From: Streptomyces sp. ICBB 8177
Lineage (GTDB): Bacteria; Actinomycetota; Actinomycetes; Streptomycetales; Streptomycetaceae
DNA length: 64,000 bases
Reading direction: 5' to 3'
Assembly: GCF_003144095.1 (NCBI RefSeq)
Contig: NZ_NSKH01000018.1
Span: 1,205,254-1,269,253, forward strand
Part shown: positions 26,200-34,342 of the stretch, in pieces
How positions within the stretch are numbered: the stretch's first letter is position 1
Layout: each line of letters opens with the position of its first letter
Made by a program: the position numbers and the translations under genes
Notes under the pieces: model-generated
What the model saw: only the letters and a program-made list of their open reading frames with translations
What the model was told of the DNA's origin: nothing
Databases searched by the model: none

Positions 26200-27446
26200 G
26201 AACGCGGGAGGGCGGCACGCCGGGGGAGGACGGAGCGGGCGCGGACCACGGGCTCGCGGCGGAGTCGGCCCGGGCGTCCGGGATGGCCGAGGCATCCGGG
26301 GCGGACGCTCTCGCCGGGCTGATCCGCGGTGACCTCGACGACGCGGTCGCCGTCCCGCCGCCCTCCGGCGCCGGGCGGGCGCACCCCTGGTGTTCCGGCG
26401 TCGTCGCGCTGGCCGGTCGTGGCGAGGACGTCGTGTGCCACGAGGCCGCGGGCTGGGCGGTGCGCTACGCCTCGTACGACGAAACGACAGACCGGGGTGT
26501 GGAACTGCCGCGCGAGCGGTGGCTTCCGGTCCGCCGGGACACCGTCTTCGACCTCGCGTCGCTGACCAAGCTGTTCACCGCGATCGCCGTGATGCGGGAG
26601 GCGGAACGCGGCACGCTGGAGCTGGACGCGCCGGTGGCCCGCGGTCTCCCGGAGTTCGGCGCGCACCGCAAGCAGGATGTGACGGTACGTCAACTGCTCG
26701 CACACACTTCGGGGTTGCGGCCGGAGCTGGCGTTCTGGGCGGAGCCGACCGCGTCGGCGCGGCGTGGACTGCTGTGGCGCGAGGAGCCGTTGACGGCGCC
26801 GGGGGCCGCGTACCTCTACTCCGACCTCAACTTCCTCGCCGCGCAGTTCCTGCTGGAACGGGTGACGGGCCGCCCGCTGGACGTCCTCGTGCGGGAGGGG
26901 ATCACCGGACCGCTGGACATGCGGGACACCCGGTTCGCGCCGCCTTCCGCGTGGCTGCCGAGGATCGCGGCGACCGAGGACCAGCGCGGGCCCTGGGGGC
27001 GGCTGGAGCGTGGGATGGTGCACGGCACGGCGCACGACGAGAACGCGTTCGCCTTCGGCGGCGTCGCCGGGCACGCCGGGCTCTTCTCCACCGCCGCCGA
27101 CCTCGGCCGGCTCTGCGCGGCGCTGCTGGACGGCGGGCGCGGGGTGCTGCGGCCGGAGTCGGTCGCGGAGATGTTCGCCGACCACGGTGTGCCGGGCCGC
27201 CCGCACGGCCTGGGCTTCGACCTCGGCCAGCCGTGGCTGACCGGCGGGCTGTCGGGCCCCCGCACCGCGAGCCACACCGGCTTCACCGGCACCAGCCTGG
27301 TGATCGACCCGGTCTCCGGCGTCTACGTGATCCTGCTGGCCAACGCCGTGCACCCGGTCCGCACCTGGCGGCGGGGAAACGCGCCGCGCGCGGCGGTGGC
27401 CGACCGGCTGGCCGGATGGGTCAAGAGTTGGCAACGATTGTCATAA
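26196..27446 (+). CDS. Serine hydrolase, class C beta-lactamase/esterase fold
   Basis: 416 residues, ATG overlapping the previous stop. The active-site elements are SLTK (Ser nucleophile and Lys) in VFDLASLTKLFTAIAVM, YSD in AYLYSDLNFLA, and HTG in ASHTGFTGTSLVIDP. There is no signal peptide, so it is cytoplasmic or not exported by Sec. Homologues include esterases, peptidases and beta-lactamases. Translational coupling to an MFS exporter suggests a resistance or peptide-processing pair. Its last bases contain a Zur-like box belonging to the next operon. Confidence 0.88.
   Translation: MRTREGGTPGEDGAGADHGLAAESARASGMAEASGADALAGLIRGDLDDAVAVPPPSGAGRAHPWCSGVVALAGRGEDVVCHEAAGWAVRYASYDETTDRGVELPRERWLPVRRDTVFDLASLTKLFTAIAVMREAERGTLELDAPVARGLPEFGAHRKQDVTVRQLLAHTSGLRPELAFWAEPTASARRGLLWREEPLTAPGAAYLYSDLNFLAAQFLLERVTGRPLDVLVREGITGPLDMRDTRFAPPSAWLPRIAATEDQRGPWGRLERGMVHGTAHDENAFAFGGVAGHAGLFSTAADLGRLCAALLDGGRGVLRPESVAEMFADHGVPGRPHGLGFDLGQPWLTGGLSGPRTASHTGFTGTSLVIDPVSGVYVILLANAVHPVRTWRRGNAPRAAVADRLAGWVKSWQRLS
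27429..27443 (-). promoter_or_regulatory. First Zur-like box (inverted copy)
   Basis: Read on the minus strand this is TGACAATCGTTGCCA, 13 of 15 identical to the box at 27468-27482, with the two differences at symmetric positions. It overlaps the 3' end of the serine hydrolase gene. Confidence 0.6.
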
Positions 27447-27467
27447 CAGACCGGATGGGGCTGGTGG

Positions 27468-27482
27468 TGAAAATCGTTTCCA
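27468..27482 (+). promoter_or_regulatory. Second Zur-like box at the zinc importer promoter
   Basis: TGAAAATCGTTTCCA closely resembles the actinobacterial Zur box (TGAAAAT-C-ATTTTCA type). It lies 44 bases before the binding-protein start, just upstream of a TAGCGT-like -10, so zinc-bound Zur would block transcription. The pair with 27429-27443 allows cooperative binding. Confidence 0.72.
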
Positions 27483-27525
27483 CTTAGCGTGGGGTCATAC
27501 CGAACGATCGAGGAGTCCCGCGCCG

Positions 27526-28578
27526 ATGAGTGCCGCCCGCCGTACCGACCGCCCCGCGATATCCCGCGCCGCCCGTGCCGCGCTCTCCCGTGCCGCCTCC
27601 CGCGCGACCACGACCCGCGCCGCGCGCCGCACGAGGCGGGTGGGCCTGGGCGCCGCCACGGTGGCCGCCCTGGCGGTGACCGCTACCGCCTGCGCCACCT
27701 CCTCCCCGAACGCCTCGACCGGATCGCCGTCCGGCTCCTCGGGGTCCTCCGGCTCAGGCAAGGTCGTCCAGGTCGTCGCCGCCGAGAACTTCTGGGGCAG
27801 CATCGCCGCCCAGCTCGGCGGCAGCCACGCCAAGGTGACCAGCATCATCACCAACCCGGCCACCGACCCGCACGACTACGAGCCCACCGCCGCCGACGCC
27901 CGCACCGTCGCCGGGGCGCAGTTCGCCATCGTCAACGGCATCGGCTACGACGCCTGGTCCGACAAGCTGCTGTCCGCCAACCCGGCCGGCGACCGCACCG
28001 AGCTGAAGGTCGGCGACCTGGTCGGCATCAAGCCCGGCGGCAACCCGCACCGCTGGTACTCGCCCGCGGACGTCCACCAGGTCATCGAGCGGATCACCGC
28101 CGACTACAAGAAGATCGACCCGGCCGACGCCGCCTACTTCGACGCCCGCAAGACCGCGTTCGAGGACACCGCCCTGGCCCCGTACAACCAGCTCATCGCC
28201 CAGATCAAGGCCAAGTACGCGGGCACCCCGATCGGCGCGTCCGAGTCCATCGTGACCCCGCTCGCCGAGGGCCTCGGCCTGAAGATGCTCACGCCCGAGT
28301 CGTTCCTCGACGCCATCAGCGAGGGCTCCGACCCGACCGCGCACGACAAGGCGGAGATCGACCAGCAGATCAAGACCAAGCAGATCAAGATCTACGTCTA
28401 CAACAGCCAGAACTCCACCCCCGACGTCCAGGCCCAGGTCAATGAGGCCAAGGCGGCGGGCATCCCGGTGACCACGGTGACCGAGACGCTCACCCCGGCG
28501 GGCGCCTCGTTCCAGGACTGGCAGGTGCGGCAGCTGGGGGGCATCGAGCAGGCGCTCGCCAAGGCGACCGGCAAGTGA
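27526..28578 (+). CDS. Zinc/manganese ABC transporter substrate-binding lipoprotein
   Basis: 350 residues, ATG 27526 with AGGAG at 27511. An unusually long Arg/Ala-rich n-region (about 40 residues) precedes a signal peptide and lipobox ending TATAC (Cys about 58). A Ser/Gly linker leads to the cluster A-I fold. Metal-ligand motifs are DPHDYEPTAADA, NPHRWYSP, GASESIVTPLAEGL and NSQNSTPDVQ. There is no His-rich loop between the first two ligands, so it is an AztC/TroA-like variant rather than classical ZnuA. Two Zur-like boxes upstream argue for zinc. It is the first gene of a four-gene operon with ATPase and two permeases. Confidence 0.88.
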   Translation: MSAARRTDRPAISRAARAALSRAASRATTTRAARRTRRVGLGAATVAALAVTATACATSSPNASTGSPSGSSGSSGSGKVVQVVAAENFWGSIAAQLGGSHAKVTSIITNPATDPHDYEPTAADARTVAGAQFAIVNGIGYDAWSDKLLSANPAGDRTELKVGDLVGIKPGGNPHRWYSPADVHQVIERITADYKKIDPADAAYFDARKTAFEDTALAPYNQLIAQIKAKYAGTPIGASESIVTPLAEGLGLKMLTPESFLDAISEGSDPTAHDKAEIDQQIKTKQIKIYVYNSQNSTPDVQAQVNEAKAAGIPVTTVTETLTPAGASFQDWQVRQLGGIEQALAKATGK

Positions 28579-29564
28579 CCGCGACCGGCACGACAGCAGG
28601 CGGTGACCGGATGAACATCCCCCTCCCCACCCAGCAACGGCGCCGGGCCGCGTCCGGCGACGCCCCCGTGCTCGAACTGCGCGGCGCGGCCGTACGCGTC
28701 GGCGGCCGCACCCTGTGGTCCGGCGTCGACCTCGCCATCGGCCCCGGCGAGTTCACGGCCGTCCTCGGACCCAACGGCGTCGGCAAGTCCACCCTGCTCA
28801 AGGCCGTACTGGGCCTCCAGCAGCTGGCGTCCGGCGAGATCCGGGTGCTCGGCGCCCCGCCCGGGCAGGCCGGACGCGCCGTCGGCTACCTGCCGCAGCG
28901 CCGCAGCTTCGATGCGTCGCTGCGCATCCGGGGCCGCGACATCGTCGGCCTCGGCCTCGACGGCGACCGCTGGGGCGTCCCGCTGCCGGTGCCCGCCCGC
29001 TTCAGCGCCCGGCGCCGCGCGGCCCGGCGCCGGGTCGCCGAGGTCATCGAACTCGTCGGCGCCTGCGCCTACGCGGACCGGCCCATCGGCCAGTGCTCCG
29101 GCGGCGAGCAGCAGCGGCTGCTGATCGCCCAGGCCCTGTGCCGCAGGCCCGACGTCCTGCTGCTGGACGAACCCCTCGACAGCCTCGACCTGCCCAACCA
29201 GGCAGCCGTCGCCCGGCTGATCGGGCGGATCTGCCGCGAGGAGCGCGTCTCGGTGGTGATGGTCGCCCACGACGTCAACCCGATCCTGTCCTACCTCGAC
29301 CGCGTGGTGTACCTGGCCGAGGGCGGCGCCGCCACCGGCACCCCCCACGAGGTCATCACCTCCGCGACGCTGACGAAGCTGTACGGCACGCCTGTCGAGG
29401 TACTGCGCACCTCCGACGGCCGCCTGGTCGTCGTCGGCGGCCCGGAGGCCCCCGCGCTCCACACCGACCGCCACGAGGACGACCGGCACGCCGGGGCCGG
29501 GCGCGCGGACGACCCGCTCGCCGGCGGCGGCTCGCCCGAGGGGAGCGCGCATGCCGCTCGCTGA
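28575..29564 (+). CDS. Zinc/manganese ABC transporter ATPase
   Basis: 329 residues, GTG overlapping the preceding stop. Walker A is LGPNGVGKST, the signature is CSGGEQQRL, Walker B is VLLLDEPLDSLD, and the switch His is in VMVAHDVNPI. After the ABC domain the last 60 residues are hydrophilic and His/Asp-rich (ALHTDRHEDDRHAGAG), possibly a metal-binding tail. Energises the importer encoded on both sides. Confidence 0.92.
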   Translation: MTATGTTAGGDRMNIPLPTQQRRRAASGDAPVLELRGAAVRVGGRTLWSGVDLAIGPGEFTAVLGPNGVGKSTLLKAVLGLQQLASGEIRVLGAPPGQAGRAVGYLPQRRSFDASLRIRGRDIVGLGLDGDRWGVPLPVPARFSARRRAARRRVAEVIELVGACAYADRPIGQCSGGEQQRLLIAQALCRRPDVLLLDEPLDSLDLPNQAAVARLIGRICREERVSVVMVAHDVNPILSYLDRVVYLAEGGAATGTPHEVITSATLTKLYGTPVEVLRTSDGRLVVVGGPEAPALHTDRHEDDRHAGAGRADDPLAGGGSPEGSAHAAR

Positions 29565-30501
29565 CGCCGCCACCGCGCCCTGGTCGTGGAACCCGCTGAC
29601 CGACATCCAGCTGATGTGGTCCTACCCCTTCATGGTCAACGCCTTCCGCGCCGGCGCGGTCATCGCCGTACTGGCGGCCGCGGTGGGCTGGTTCGTGGTG
29701 CTGCGCCGGCAGACCTTCGCCGCGCACACCCTCGCCGTGGTCGGCTTCCCCGGCGCCTCCGGCGCCGTGCTCCTCGGGATCGCCGCGGGCTACGGCTACT
29801 TCGCGTTCTGCCTCGCGGCGGCCGTCGTCATCGCGCTGATCCCCGGCGCCGGGCAGGGACGGGGCGAGGAGTCCGCGCTGACCGGCACCGTCCAGGCGTT
29901 CCTGCTGGCCTGCGGCTTCCTGTTCGTCGCCCTCTACAAGGGCTTCCTCGGCGGGGTGAACGCGCTGCTGTTCGGCTCCTTCCTCGGCATCAGCGACAGC
30001 CAGGTGGTGCTGCTCGCCGTGGTCGCGGCCGTCGTGCTCGCCGCGCTCGCCGCGGTCGGCCGGCCGCTGCTGTTCGCCTCCGTCGACACCTCGGTGGCCG
30101 CCGCACGCGGCGTCCCGGTGCGGGCGCTGTCCACGCTCTTCCTCGTCCTGCTCGGGGCGGCGACCGCGGAGGCCAGTCAGATCACCGGCTCGCTGCTGGT
30201 CTTCGCGCTGCTGGTGATGCCCGCCGCGACCGCCCAACTCCTCAGCGCCCGGCCGGTGGTGAGTCTGCCGCTGGGCATGCTGATCGGTGTCGCGGTCAGC
30301 TGGCTGGGCCTGACCGCGGCCTACTTCTCGCCCTATCCGGTGGGCTTCTACGTCACCACCTTCGCCTTCGGCGCCTACGTCCTCGCCCGCCTGTGGCGCT
30401 CCGCGCTCACCGCCAGGTCCGCGCGGCCGGCGGGCGGCGAGCCGCGTCCGCGCCCGGCGGAGAAACGTCCCGCCGCCCCCGCCGGGAGGGCCGCCGCATG
30501 A
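29551..30501 (+). CDS. Zinc/manganese ABC transporter permease 1 (ABC-3 family)
   Basis: 316 residues; start 14 bases inside the ATPase gene. Eight to nine membrane helices with ABC-3 features: a coupling-loop region AARGVPVRALSTLFLVLLGAATAEASQ and GSLLVFALLVMPAATAQLL. Forms the inner-membrane channel with the second permease downstream, which has the same fold but a different sequence. Confidence 0.9.
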   Translation: MPLADAATAPWSWNPLTDIQLMWSYPFMVNAFRAGAVIAVLAAAVGWFVVLRRQTFAAHTLAVVGFPGASGAVLLGIAAGYGYFAFCLAAAVVIALIPGAGQGRGEESALTGTVQAFLLACGFLFVALYKGFLGGVNALLFGSFLGISDSQVVLLAVVAAVVLAALAAVGRPLLFASVDTSVAAARGVPVRALSTLFLVLLGAATAEASQITGSLLVFALLVMPAATAQLLSARPVVSLPLGMLIGVAVSWLGLTAAYFSPYPVGFYVTTFAFGAYVLARLWRSALTARSARPAGGEPRPRPAEKRPAAPAGRAAA

Positions 30502-31361
30502 GCTGGAGCAGCGTGGGCCTCGCAGCCCTCGACCACCCCTTCTTCCTGCACGCGGTCCTCGCGGGTGGCGCGATCGCGGTGGCCGCCGGACTGACCGGGT
30601 ACTTCCTGGTGTTGCGCGCCCAGATCTTCACCGGCGACGCGCTCAGCCACACCGCCTTCACCGGCGCGCTGGCGGCGCTGGCCCTCGGCTGGGACCTGCG
30701 GATCGGGTTGTTCGCCGCCACCATCGGGGTCGCGCTGCTGCTGGGCGTGCTGGGCCGCCGCAGCCGTGCCGACGACGTGACGATCGGCAGCGCCTTCTCC
30801 TGGATCCTCGGCCTCGGCGTCTTCTTCCTCACCCTCTACACGACGACCCGTTCCACCGCCAACGGCAACGCGGGCGTCAGTGTGCTGTTCGGCTCCATCT
30901 TCGGTCTGTCGGCGTCGGCGGCCTGGACCGCCGTCCTGATCGCGGCGGCGGTGTGCGTCGCGGTGCTCGCGCTGGCCAGGCCGCTGCTGTTCGCCTCGCT
31001 GGACGAGGCGGTGGCGGCGGCGCGCGGGCTGCCGGTGCGCCTGCTGGGGCTGGCGTTCCTCGCCCTGGTCGGGGCGTGCGCGGCGGAGGCCACGCAGGCG
31101 GTCGGCTCCCTGCTGCTGCTCGGCCTGCTCGCGGCACCGGCCGGGGCGGCGCAGCGGCTCACCGACTCCCCTTACCGCGCGCTGGCGTTGTCGGCCGTGC
31201 TGGCGCTCGGCGAGATGTGGGCGGGGCTGGCGCTCGGGTACGCGGTGCCCAGCGTGCCGCCCAGCTTCGGCATCATGGCTGCGGCCACGGTGGTCTACGG
31301 GCTCACCTTCCTGCCCAGGCCGTCCGCCCGACGCGGGCCCGCCCTGCGGGCGCCGGCCTGA
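30498..31361 (+). CDS. Zinc/manganese ABC transporter permease 2 (ABC-3 family)
   Basis: 287 residues, ATG overlapping permease 1 (ATGA). Motifs parallel those of permease 1: GDALSHTAFTGALAALALG, AARGLPVRLLGLAFLALVGA and GSLLLLGLLAAPAGAAQRL. Two distinct permeases in one operon suggest a heterodimeric channel. A 9-bp-stem hairpin 35 bases downstream ends the operon. Confidence 0.9.
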   Translation: MSWSSVGLAALDHPFFLHAVLAGGAIAVAAGLTGYFLVLRAQIFTGDALSHTAFTGALAALALGWDLRIGLFAATIGVALLLGVLGRRSRADDVTIGSAFSWILGLGVFFLTLYTTTRSTANGNAGVSVLFGSIFGLSASAAWTAVLIAAAVCVAVLALARPLLFASLDEAVAAARGLPVRLLGLAFLALVGACAAEATQAVGSLLLLGLLAAPAGAAQRLTDSPYRALALSAVLALGEMWAGLALGYAVPSVPPSFGIMAAATVVYGLTFLPRPSARRGPALRAPA

Positions 31362-31395
31362 CCTCGGGTACGCGCCGCAGGCGCCCGGGGGCGAG

Positions 31396-31425
31396 CCCCG
31401 GCCGTCGCGGCGGTGGCGGCCGGGG
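31396..31425. terminator. Bidirectional hairpin between convergent operons
   Basis: CCCCGGCCG (31396-31404) pairs perfectly with CGGCCGGGG (31417-31425). It sits between the stops of permease 2 (+) and the winged-helix gene (-) and can end both transcripts. Confidence 0.65.
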
Positions 31426-31433
31426 ACCCCGGC

Positions 31434-31775
31434 TCAGTCCGGTGCCCGCGTCCCCGCCTCGCGGGCGGCGTCCACGATGGCCTGGAGCGCCGCCAGATGC
31501 CGGGTGAGCGCGGCGCGCCCGTCGCGGGTCAGCGACAGCCAGGTGCGCGGCCGGCGTCCCACGTACCCCTTGCGCACCTTCACGTAGCCCGCCTCCTCCA
31601 GCGCGGAGGCGATCCGGCTCACGCTGGCGTCGGAGACCTGGAGGTAGTCGCGCACGGCGGCGAACTCCGCCTCCAGGCAGCCCGCCAGGAACGCCATCAT
31701 CGTCAGCCGGGTGGGGTGGTGGATGACCTCGTCCAGCGCGGGGGGCGTCGGCTCGTCGGGTATGTGCGCGGTCAC
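31434..31775 (-). CDS. MarR-like winged-helix regulator, single-domain
   Basis: 113 residues from GTG 31775, which overlaps the stop of the upstream membrane gene (GTGA). It consists of a winged helix: LDEVIHHPTRLTMMAFLAGC, FAAVRDYLQVSDASVSRIAS, ALEEAGYVKVRKGYVGRRPR and TWLSLTRDGRAALTRHL. This is the short COG1846/PadR-like type that often pairs with a membrane protein gene. Its target is likely its own two-gene operon. It could also sense something linked to the neighbouring zinc genes, but no cysteine cluster is seen. Confidence 0.85.
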   Translation of the reverse strand: MTAHIPDEPTPPALDEVIHHPTRLTMMAFLAGCLEAEFAAVRDYLQVSDASVSRIASALEEAGYVKVRKGYVGRRPRTWLSLTRDGRAALTRHLAALQAIVDAAREAGTRAPD

Positions 31776-32398
31776 GCGGCCAGCTTCGCACGGGCCTCGG
31801 CGGCGAGGCGGTTGTGCCGTGCGCAGCGCCGCCACAGGCCGGCGCCGCTGAGTATCGCGCCGGTGAGCACCGCCGCGTCCCAGCCGCTCGCCAGGTAGAC
31901 CAGGGCGGCGGCGGGCAGCGCCAGTATCGGGGTGAACTCCGTCACCATCCGCTGCCGCGTCGTCCCGGGTGGCAGCGTCACGACGCTCGTGCGCCGGGCC
32001 CGCAGCACGCAGAGGGCGGGGAAGACCGCCAGCAGCGCGAGCCCCAGCAATGTGCTCGGCTCGGTACCCAGCAGCCGGTGCGGCCAGGACCCGAAGAACA
32101 GGGCCACGCCCGCGACTTCACAGGCGCCCGCCACGGGGCCGCACCAACGCGGCCACGGCGTGAAGAGGTTGGAGGTGGCGCGGGCGCGGTCCGCCGCGCG
32201 CAGGGCGGCCTCCGCGTCGTCGGCGGCGGCCATCCGGCCGCTCGGGTCGCTGGGGCCGCTCGGCTCGTTCCGGTGGCTCGGGCTGTCGTTCCGGTCGTTC
32301 CCGCCGCTCGGACTGTCGCTCCGGTGGCTCGGGCTTTCGTTGCGGTCGCCGGACACAGCGTTCTCGCCGCCGGACACGGTGTTGTCTTCGTCTGACAT
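31772..32398 (-). CDS. Membrane protein with Ser/Asn/Arg-rich N-terminal repeats
   Basis: 208 residues from ATG 32398; GGAG 7 bases upstream decides against ATG 32410. Residues 1-55 are a low-complexity stretch of repeated D/N-S-P-S-H-R units (RNESPSHRSDSPSGGNDRND). Residues about 80-190 have four membrane helices (GPVAGACEVAGVALFFGSW, LLGLALLAVFPALCVL, FTPILALPAAALVYLASGW and one more). Coupled to the winged-helix gene downstream; such DUF pairs are common in Streptomyces. Function unknown. Confidence 0.75.
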   Translation of the reverse strand: MSDEDNTVSGGENAVSGDRNESPSHRSDSPSGGNDRNDSPSHRNEPSGPSDPSGRMAAADDAEAALRAADRARATSNLFTPWPRWCGPVAGACEVAGVALFFGSWPHRLLGTEPSTLLGLALLAVFPALCVLRARRTSVVTLPPGTTRQRMVTEFTPILALPAAALVYLASGWDAAVLTGAILSGAGLWRRCARHNRLAAEARAKLAA

Positions 32399-32521
32399 GA
32401 CGGTCTCCATGCCTGAGGGGTGCGGCCGCCCCCGCGGTGGCCGCACCCCCCATCATGGCATCTACTTTCGCGACCCGAAAGTCCTTTCGCCTGGAGAACT
32501 CCTTCGGGTGATGGCGGTCAA

Positions 32522-32761
32522 CTACCGTCCGCTGTACGGGATCAGCGCCATCTCCCGCGCGTTCTTGATGGCGCGCGCGAGTTGCCGCTGCTGCTGGGCG
32601 GTCACCCGGGTCACCCGCCGACTGCGGATCTTGCCCCGGTCGGAGATGAACTTCCGCAGCAGATCGGTGTCCTTGTAGTCGACGTACGTGATGCCCGCGG
32701 CGTCCAGCGGGTTGGGCCGCTTGCGGTGCGGGTCGGTGCCCCTGGTGGGACGGCGTGCCAT
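32522..32761 (-). CDS. rpsR: Ribosomal protein S18, zinc-independent paralogue type
   Basis: 79 residues from ATG 32761 with AAAGGA upstream; the ORF start at 32803 is too early. Core motifs are [20 protein letters not shown] and [19 protein letters not shown]. The N-terminus ([20 protein letters not shown]) has no cysteines, unlike zinc-binding S18. It lies at the end of the L33-CobW-S18 operon, so it is the replacement S18 made when zinc is scarce. Incorporation of such paralogues into ribosomes frees zinc. Confidence 0.9.
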   Translation of the reverse strand: MARRPTRGTDPHRKRPNPLDAAGITYVDYKDTDLLRKFISDRGKIRSRRVTRVTAQQQRQLARAIKNAREMALIPYSGR

Positions 32762-32830
32762 CGCGGTGGTCCTTTCGGTGGTGGCCGGCGCCGGGCCGGT
32801 CATGGGGGAGCGGCGGGGGGAGAGGGGGCC

Positions 32831-33982
32831 TCAGGAGACCGGGTCGAGCAGGCCGTCGAAGGCGTGCGGCAGGCGCGCCCAGGCGTCCGGCCCCGCGCGG
32901 TACTCGGCGTCCGTGAGCAGGCAGGAGTCCAGCAGCACGCGCAGGCCGTCGTCGTCGAGGCCGGGCGAGGTGAACGTCAGGTGCTGCCCGCGGTCGCCGT
33001 GCCGGGGGTGCCAGTCGAGGGCGGCGGCGACCCGGCGTTCCGCGGGGACCATCTCCCAGGCGGCGTCCGGCAGCGCGGCGAGCCAGGGGCCGGAGGGCTC
33101 CACGCACAGCGCGCCGCCCGCCGCGTCCCACGACAGCAGTGTGTCCGGGCGGTCGGCCAGCCAGAACCGGCCGCGACTGCGGGCCGCCGCGCACGCCAGG
33201 TCCTCCAGCGCCGCGTACAGCCGTTGCGGGTGGAACGGCCGGTCGCGGCGCCAGACCATCGTGCGGATCCCGTGCGCGTCGGCCTCCTGCGGCAGCAGCG
33301 CGCTGGCCGGATGCATGCGCGCGGTGGCGGCCCGCAGGTCGAACCCGGCGGCGAGCGCGGGACCCAGCGGATCCCGGTCCAGCACCAACGTCCGTGCGGT
33401 CGGGTGGAGTTGAGTCAGCAGTTCGCGGTCGGCGTCGTCGCCGGGGCCGCCCAGGAGCAGCAGTGTCGGGTACTCCAGCTGCCGGGCGAAGGTGTCGGCG
33501 ACGGTGCGCCGGTCGGTCGGCGCGGCGGCCAGGCCGACCTCGTCGAGGTCGTCGCCGGTGGCGAGGTACGGCACGACGAGCGCGGGATCGACCGCGGTCG
33601 CCACGGCCGCCAGTCGCAGCGGCGCGCCCGCGGCGGCGATCACCGCCGCCATCGCCTGCGGCTCGACGGAGTCCCACAGTTCGACCACGGCCAGCCGGTG
33701 GCCGCCCCCCTCCGCGAGGCGCAGCAGTTCGGGGACGAGGTCCTCGCGCAGCGCGCAGCAGGCGCAGTCGTTGACCAGGGGCGCCTCGCCGACGCCCAGG
33801 AGGCCGGACGCGTCGCGCACGGTCCTGCGGACGGAGCCCTCGGTCGCGGCGGACAGGTCGTGGTGCAGGACGACCGCGCCGGCGACTGTGCGAAGGACCG
33901 CCTCCACGGCCTCCCGGCGGGTGTCCGCGTGCAGGCCGCCGATGATCGCGACGTCCAGCCTCCCGGCGTCCGCCGCGGTCAT
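32831..33982 (-). CDS. CobW-like protein with degenerate P-loop
   Basis: 383 residues; ATG overlaps the L33 stop (ATGA). The CobW/COG0523 CxCC motif is present in [16 protein letters not shown]. The family C-terminal domain is seen in [45 protein letters not shown] and [15 protein letters not shown]. The Walker A position reads [16 protein letters not shown] and lacks the GxxGxGKT Lys, so GTP hydrolysis may be lost or altered. COG0523 proteins deliver zinc or other metals to targets under starvation. The neighbours (zinc-free L33 and S18) put it in the zinc-economy response. Confidence 0.85.
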   Translation of the reverse strand: MTAADAGRLDVAIIGGLHADTRREAVEAVLRTVAGAVVLHHDLSAATEGSVRRTVRDASGLLGVGEAPLVNDCACCALREDLVPELLRLAEGGGHRLAVVELWDSVEPQAMAAVIAAAGAPLRLAAVATAVDPALVVPYLATGDDLDEVGLAAAPTDRRTVADTFARQLEYPTLLLLGGPGDDADRELLTQLHPTARTLVLDRDPLGPALAAGFDLRAATARMHPASALLPQEADAHGIRTMVWRRDRPFHPQRLYAALEDLACAAARSRGRFWLADRPDTLLSWDAAGGALCVEPSGPWLAALPDAAWEMVPAERRVAAALDWHPRHGDRGQHLTFTSPGLDDDGLRVLLDSCLLTDAEYRAGPDAWARLPHAFDGLLDPVS

Positions 33983-34143
33983 CGCTCCTCCCGGAAGTCG
34001 ACGTGGCGGCGGACGACCGGGTCGTACTTGCGCAGCGTGAGCCGGTCGGGGTCGTTGCGGCGGTTCTTGCGCGTCACGTAGGTGTACCCGGTCCCCGCCG
34101 TGGACCGGAGCTTGACGATCGGACGCAGTTCGTTGCGGGCCAT
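33979..34143 (-). CDS. rpmG: Ribosomal protein L33, cysteine-free form
   Basis: 54 residues, too short for most ORF lists. It begins [20 protein letters not shown], then [20 protein letters not shown], and ends DFREER. This is a clear L33, but the CxxC zinc-ribbon positions hold no cysteine. First gene of the operon, overlapping the CobW-like gene by four bases. There is no ribosome site before ATG 34143, and the -10 box ends 9 bases upstream, so the mRNA is probably leaderless. In Streptomyces and mycobacteria such paralogues are repressed by Zur. Confidence 0.92.
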   Translation of the reverse strand: MARNELRPIVKLRSTAGTGYTYVTRKNRRNDPDRLTLRKYDPVVRRHVDFREER

Positions 34144-34152
34144 GAGCCGCAG

Positions 34153-34179
34153 TCTATACGGAAGTGGTTTTCGTTTTCA
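34153..34179 (-). promoter_or_regulatory. Promoter of the L33-CobW-S18 operon with partial Zur site
   Basis: On the minus strand TATAGA (34158-34153) is a good -10, with a start point expected only a few bases from ATG 34143. Upstream, TGAAAACGAAAACCA (34179-34165) has the TGAAAA and CCA ends of the Zur box at 27468, but the centre does not match (9 of 15). Zur control is expected from the gene content; the box itself is weak. Confidence 0.5.
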
Positions 34180-34342
34180 TCTGGCGACGGAAGTCGGGCA
34201 ATTACTTGCCGGAGACAAGGGGTGACAAGCGATTCCCGGAGACATCCCCTGGCAAGCCTCCGGTAGACGCCCCCGCTCCCGCCCGGCCGAGCGCAGGCGC
34301 AGGCCACCCGGAGCAGTGCCCCGCACCGCATAGGGTGAAGAG

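Noticed and set aside
34200..34270. Loose inverted sequences near TTGCCGGAGACAAGG and CCCCTGGCAAG
   Set aside because: Pairing is broken by several mismatches and there is no loop or context typical of a riboswitch.
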